A stretch of DNA of 64,000 nt from Conus ventricosus (lineage: Eukaryota > Mollusca > Gastropoda > Neogastropoda > Conidae): assembly GCA_018398815.1 (NCBI GenBank), contig CM031607.1:85347956-85411955 (forward strand), read 5' to 3'. Below are positions 58,276 through 64,000 of the stretch, one piece after another (the first letter of the stretch is position 1; every line of letters starts with the position of its first letter). The notes below the pieces were generated by a model, which was not told the DNA's origin, searched no databases, and worked only from the letters and a program-made list of their open reading frames with translations. A program made the position numbers and the translations under genes.

Positions 58276-58716
58276 TGTGTGAGAACATTTCTTTACTGAT
58301 TGATACACTTGCTATGTCTTTGGGTGATATGTTGGTGGTATGCCATGACAGAAACACATATTGGGGTACATCGCAGACAGATTCACAGAGACGTCAGCAA
58401 GGTAAACCAGGGCTTTTTCAATTTCATGCCCTGGAGAGAATGAGGTGGTTGCCGGGTGCACGATATACAAGCATGCCTGCTGACATGGGTGGTGATAACG
58501 ACAGAGGGACAGTGTCATCACAGATGTCGTGTTCCACGTACTGTGGTGGAGGAAAGGGGGAGGGGAGGTGAACAGTTGCAGTTTGTTCGTCCACAGACTG
58601 AATTGTGTATACATACATGTGTCTTTCCTCGTAATATTGTTGTTGTTACTATCATTATCTCCATTGTTATTGATCAGTAATAACCATGTCATCTCCGAAG
58701 GCCATTCATGCTTGCA
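58276..58716. other. No gene seen
   Basis: Unique-looking sequence between two microsatellites. Open frames here extend from the repeats and lack recognisable motifs. Confidence 0.4.
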
Positions 58717-58720
58717 CACA

Positions 58721-58775
<55 letters not shown>

Positions 58776-58990
58776 TATACATGCCCATACACAAACATAC
58801 ATGTACACACACGCTCACACATGCATGCATGCAGAAGCATGCTCACATAACCCCAGGTCGCCCATGTGCACACAGACATACTCAAACATGCACACACACA
58901 CATGCACATTAATGCACATACTGGTACTCATACTGGGACCCATCCACTCATGTACACACACAATGACACTAACACACACATACGCACACA
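58717..58990. repeat. (CA)n microsatellite and CACA-rich tail
   Basis: CA run at about 58,717-58,772, then CATG/CACA-rich sequence to 58,990. Confidence 0.92.
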
Positions 58991-59324
58991 CACACACATG
59001 TAAAATTACAATAATGGCACGGACAATGTTAGGTAGGTACCCAAAGTCTGACCAGCAGGTTGGGCCAATGCACTGGTCAGACATCTGTGAAGTTGTATGC
59101 ATGAGAGTTGAGACCCATGTCTTAAATCCTTTCTTCTTACTAATTTAATTCTCAGCTGTAAATTCAGCGTCTTGTTGTCTCATAGCTTATCTGATGTAGT
59201 GTAGCATATGTGGACTAATCCACACATAGTAACATCTCCTTGATGAAACTGATACACTTCAACACCAAAAACTTGCACACCTGAACGCACACACACAACA
59301 GCATTCCCAACTTTGATTTGCAAC

Positions 59325-59622
59325 CAAGTTCCTGACATTGATTTGTAACAAAGTCCCTCAACATTGATTTGAAACAAACTGAAAGTCCCCTAACATGATT
59401 TGAAGCAAAGTCCCTCAACACTGATTTGAAACAAAGTCCCCCAACATTGATTTGAATTAAAGTCCCTCAACATTGATTTGAAACAAAGTCCCTCAACACT
59501 GATTTGAAACAAAGTCCCTCAACATTGGTTTGAAACAAAGTCCCCCAACATTGATTTGAAACAAAGTCCCTCAACATTGATTTGACACAAAGTCCCTCAA
59601 CACTGATTTGAAACAAAGTTAA
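59325..59622. repeat. 26-bp minisatellite, about 11 units
   Basis: Unit aacattgatttgaaacaaag + tccctc. agtccctc recurs at 59461, 59487 and 59513 (26-bp steps). Confidence 0.94.
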
Positions 59623-60104
59623 AGTTAGGACACATAACATAGGCTTCATCAAAACATATTGTCTTCTTCCACCTTTTGCACCTACCCACCTAAACACACA
59701 TAGTGGCATGATTAAAGGAAAACAAAACAAAACAAAACAAATATAACAAATAAAACAATATAACCCTGAAAGGCTTAGCTGTTTATAAACATATTCTTGA
59801 CTTTATTTCAAACACACAGATCCATGCAAGAATATGCGTGTACACATCCAAACACACCCACCCACCCACCCACCCATCATCACACACACACACAGATACC
59901 CAAATCTAACGGCATACACACTCACTACATTTCATATCACACTGCAAGGATTCTATTGCCATTAAGCCTACAACTAATATGTGCATATGACTCGAGGCAG
60001 AGAACAGTAAACATTAACAAACAAAAAATAAACAGTAAATTTATACTTGGTAAAACAAGTGGGAAGCCCTGAAGATTCCCTTATGTCAAAATGTATGTAC
60101 TTGA
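59623..60104. other. No gene; short simple repeats
   Basis: (AACAA)n near 59,720 and (CCCA)n/(CA)n near 59,848-59,900. No coding evidence. Confidence 0.45.
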
Positions 60105-63100
60105 AGGATGTATGTTTAAATTAGTTTGTTTTTTGGAAGCCCGGTTGTGTTTGGGGGGGGGGGGGGGGGGGATTGAAAGGGTAACCATCTGGATGACGTG
60201 AGCGGGGTTTTGTGATCTGTAAGAAGGTTTTGGGGGGTTCCCGACCGCCCAGGTGTTTTGCAGAAAAACCCCTTTTTTTAAATACAAATCACCCCACCCA
60301 CAATCTTTTTGGGGCCAAAAATTTAAAACCTATTTTACAAAAAAAATTAAACCCCCCAAAACCCTTAAAATATTGAAAAAATCAGTACATTAAAAGGGGG
60401 TTTCTGTGAAAAAAACAGGGCGATGGAAAACCTGCAAAAGGGACTTTCCCCCCCCAGAAATAAAATGAACTAAAGCTATAGGGGCTTAACTTTTTTTACA
60501 AACTGGTCGTCGCTGTTAGCGACACCCCCCAAACCCGATAAAGGCAATTACTGATCCTCCTTTTAATGGGGCTGGGCCCACCACTGCAGTGGTTTTTATC
60601 AATCCCCCTGAAATGCATTTAAATTAGTTTTCATCCGCGATGAACGGGCCCAAATCAAAAAAAGGGGTAGATCTTTTTTGGCTGCGGAAAACGTAAGCCC
60701 CCCCCCCCCCGGGCCTTTCTTAAACAAAGAACCCCAGGGGGAAAGAGGTTGTGCTTGGCAGGCTTTGCATTTTTTGAAAGAATTGATTTTCCCCCAGAAA
60801 AAATTTTGTTCAGACGCATTTCTTCAGAATTAGAGAGAGAATTTGGGAATCGAAAGTTGCTCTAAAAATTTATTAGTTTGCTCAACAGGCCATAAACTTT
60901 AATTCTCCCTGCCCATGGATCAAGCTCAAAATTTCCCGTTCCCACCCCCAACCCCAGGGGAATTGGGACAGAGGAAGAAAGGGTTTTTTTGAAAGAAAAT
61001 TCGATATTTTTAAAAAAAATACGGGAATAATTAAAAGTTTTAAAAGGGGAAAGGGGCCCACGGGATTTCCCAAAAGAACCCTAAAAAAGTTTGGGAGCAA
61101 TTGTTAAAAAAAAAGAAAGGAAAAAAAAAAGGGGAAGGAGAAAAAAAAAAGGAAAAACAAAACCCTTTCAACCCACAAGAATTTTACATGTATTTTATGG
61201 AAAATTCAGGTTGACTTCATGGTTTTCCCAAAGGGGAAGCTTTTACTGATAGATATTTTCTGAAACAGCAAATGAAGGAAATTGAGAAAGATACAAAAGG
61301 GGATGAAAAAATTTTGGGGAGGCAAGGGACCGCCCTTTTTAAAATTTCATTTTTTTTGGGTTAATTTTTCTTAAATTTTGGGTGTAAACAAGGGCCGGAA
61401 AACAAAGGAAAAAAAGGGGAGAACAAAAGGAAATTTGGGGTTTTGGGGTTTAAAAATCAAAAACTGGGTATTTGAGTTCACGCACGAAATTACGGGGGTT
61501 TTGAAAAGTGGCTTTTAGGTTATCCCGGGCCCCCCCCTTTATCTGTAACCCTTTCCCTTTTTTTTTTTTTGGAAAAAGTGAAAAAAATTAAAGGCCTGCT
61601 GAAAAGGGCCCAATTTGCACAGTAGGGAAAACGAGACCCGACATAGAAACACAAGCGGGCTCCAGCAACCCCAGTAATCTTAACGGGGGTAGGAAAAACC
61701 GCCGAAGACACCCTTTAAAAATTAAAATTTCCCCGGCGGTGAAGGGTGGCCTATTGCGGGACCCCTCCCCCATCCCTTTTTTGGTGTTGGGTTGGCTATT
61801 AAACGCCTCACCCCTTTTCCCCTGTTTTGGGCTGCCTTCGGGGGGCCCCCAATAAACTAAACGGATCGTGATTATTAAATTCAGGTTTCGGCAAATTTGC
61901 TTTGGTGGGTCTCAAAATTCACGCGACCCCAATGTGAACCAAAAAAAGCCCCCTTACATTTTACAAAAACCTTTCCATCTATTGGGTGGTTTTGTTTGTT
62001 TTTTGGTTTTGTTTTTTGGGTTTTTTTTTTGGGTTTTTGTTTTTTTGGGTCGTTTGTTGGGGTTTATGTGTGAGAAGACTTTTGCCTTTCAAAGCAATGA
62101 AAGAAATTTCCAGGAAAAAAAGCCCTGCTATTGTTTAACCCAAAATTTAAAAAACCCACACACCCCCCCCCCTGCCCCACCCGCACACTATTTTTAAAAA
62201 CCCCTAAGGGCTAAAAGAGGGTTTTCTATTTTTAATCCCAAATTAAAATCAAACAAAAAACTGGTTTTCCGGGCCCTTGTAGTTTTTTTTACATCTAATA
62301 AATTTTAAAGGGTTTCCAAAAAATTTAGTTCTTTAAATCGGGGTTTTTTAACGAGATAACGATAATCGAAAAAATCAAACCTAGTTGATGGAAAAACCTT
62401 TAGAACTGAAAAGGGGTACCCCAATTCAAACAAATTAGTATTGTTTTTAACTGTTGAAAAATGGACATAAAAACAGGGGGGTTTACAAAAAAAATCGGGA
62501 GGTTTATTACCTTCAAATTGCCGACTTTTCCCTCTTGTACAAAATCTATAAGTTTATCGTACCGGGGGGAACCCTAAGTTTTTGCCCCCCCTTAGAAAAG
62601 TAACTCTTCTTTTTTTAGGGGGAAAGGGTATAGAAATTCTGAGGTTTCTTCTTTAAATTTTTTAAAATATACCTTTTTCGCTAAGTACTTCTTTTAAAAA
62701 AAAAAAGGGTTATAGAAACCCATCGGGGATTTGAAAATTAGTTTTTTGTTTGGCCCCCCCCTTACTAATATTGATGGGTTTTTTTGGGGGTTTCGATCCG
62801 TTACCCCACAAAATTTTAAACCCAAATTTTTTAAAGGGGAATCCTACAACTCCCCGCCCAATTGCAATTGGGTATTTAAAGAACACGCGTCTTTTTTGCT
62901 GGTTATATAGATGTACTCTTTTTTATAACTTTTTAAAAAAATTAAATTTAAAAAAGGGAAATTTGTTTTAAAACGTCCGGGGATGAGCCCCCCCCTACTT
63001 TTTTAAAAAATTATCTTTATTCAGTTTCTATTAAAAATCAGAACAAAAAGGTTTCCATCTTGATTAGTTTTTTTTACACCCAATTTAAAATTTTTTTAGT

Positions 63101-64000
63101 ATCCCAAATTAATTCTTTAAATTGGTGTCTCCAAAAAACTATAAAAGGGAAATAAAAAACCCCCCGCCCCATTTGGGTCGAAAAACCTTTTAAAACTGTT
63201 GACGGACCCAGCAAACAAATTGCACTTTTTTAACCCTTTTGGTAAATGGACATAAAAACATTGGGTTCCGAAAAAAATCGGGGGTTTTTTACCTTTTAAA
63301 ATTGTTTAAACATCTTTCTTATTAAAATCTATAATTTTTTGTTACTGTGTAAAAACCAAAAATTCGACAAGCCCTTTGGGGAAAGTGAAACCTCTCTTTT
63401 TTTTGTGGGAAATTTATAGTAATTTGGGGGTTCCCCTCTTTTAATTTTTTAACCCAATACCCAAATTGTAATTTTCTTTTTTTAAAAGAAAAAAATTTTG
63501 TTTACCATCATTTTGTTTACGAGTTATTGATTCCCTTTGTTCCCCTTTAACTTTAAACCCCCTTTTTTGACCTTTTTCAGATAGTTACCCTTTAAAATTT
63601 TAAACCCAATTTTCAAAGGGGAAACCCCTTTTTAATTGCCGCCCCTTTTGTAAATTTGGGGTAAAAGGGGCCACGTTTTTTTGTTTTTTTAAATTTTAGA
63701 TGGGCATTTTTTTTTTAAAACCCATTTAAAAAATTAATTTAAAAAGGGTAGTTTTAAAAATTTTTTGAACATGCTTCTTACAAGGGTAGGAGCTTTTTAT
63801 CCCCCAAATCTTTGGATTCAGTTTACAAACCCATTGCAGTAAAAGGTTTATGGGTTGGGGGTTTAGACTTGAAAAACCCATAAACCAAAAAATTTAAAAA
63901 CCCGAATAAAGAGCGCGAGTCCCCATCAGCATGGCCCCCACCGGGGGCCCTTTTTTTTCAGAATCATTTTTAAAATTTTGCCATTTGCGAAACCCGGGTG
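60105..64000. other. Anomalous terminal segment, probably low-accuracy sequence
   Basis: From about 60,105 (19 G at 60153-60171) the texture changes. Runs of 4-8 identical bases of all four kinds follow one another, while (GT)n/(GA)n microsatellites and long open frames disappear. It resembles an uncorrected contig end with homopolymer-length errors. No gene can be called. Confidence 0.6.
62326..63780. repeat. Two diverged copies of a ~780-bp direct repeat
   Basis: Landmarks recur in the same order: tctttaaat(c/t)gg at 62,331 and 63,113, ggacataaaaaca at 62,462 and 63,248, aaaaaaatcggg just after, aaaatctataa at 62,540 and 63,326, and aaattttaaaccca with ccccgccc near 62,810 and 63,595. The copies differ by many homopolymer-length changes. 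Confidence 0.7.

Overview
This window is animal nuclear DNA with no bacterial-type gene organisation. The evidence is one very long spliced-looking protein gene, abundant retroelements (LINEs, a Penelope-like element, a tRNA-derived SINE), a hAT transposon, and dense micro- and minisatellites. The mix of Penelope-like element, L1/Tx1-like, L2/CR1-like and RNase H-bearing LINEs, and many (GT)n, (GA)n and poly(C) tracts fits a lophotrochozoan, most likely a mollusc such as a gastropod. That placement is an inference from texture, not from a marker gene.

Layout. 1-7395 (minus strand) is one giant exon of a low-complexity, Ser/Thr- and Lys-rich, probably nuclear protein. It runs off the left edge, has a clear splice acceptor at its 5' end (7396-7397), and is broken only by single-base frame changes, which look more like consensus errors than decay. 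7.8-14.9 kb holds microsatellites and several minisatellites. 14,928-17,253 is a Penelope-like element with inverted ~435-bp terminal arms, an RT, a GIY-YIG nuclease and a 12-bp target-site duplication. 17,279-22,230 is an internally deleted hAT transposon carrying two later LINE insertions placed head to head. 22.4-24.6 kb is a ~605-bp tandem array, and 24,669-26,005 is a nearly spacerless 1.3-kb palindrome. 26-31 kb is microsatellite and minisatellite DNA. 31.3-33.9 kb is a 34-bp minisatellite split by an L2-like LINE. 35.4-36.25 kb is the 3' end of an RNase H-type LINE. 39.4-50.4 kb is a nested pair: a full-length ~7.0-kb L1/Tx1-like LINE (42,051-49,052) inserted with a 15-bp target-site duplication into an older, related LINE whose halves lie on either side. 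51.0-55.1 kb is a 4-kb minisatellite, followed by a tandem tRNA-like SINE, an eroded RNase H LINE piece and more simple repeats. From about 60.1 kb to the end the base texture changes abruptly and looks like poorly corrected sequence.

The most informative structure is a set of 52-74-bp insertions at five places. Each is the extreme 3' end of the RNase H-type LINE seen at 35.4 kb, and each is flanked by its own 10-14-bp target-site duplication. They behave as ultrashort, independently retroposed units. Apart from the gene at the left edge I find no convincing host gene. The rest is intron or intergenic DNA built from nested mobile elements and tandem repeats.
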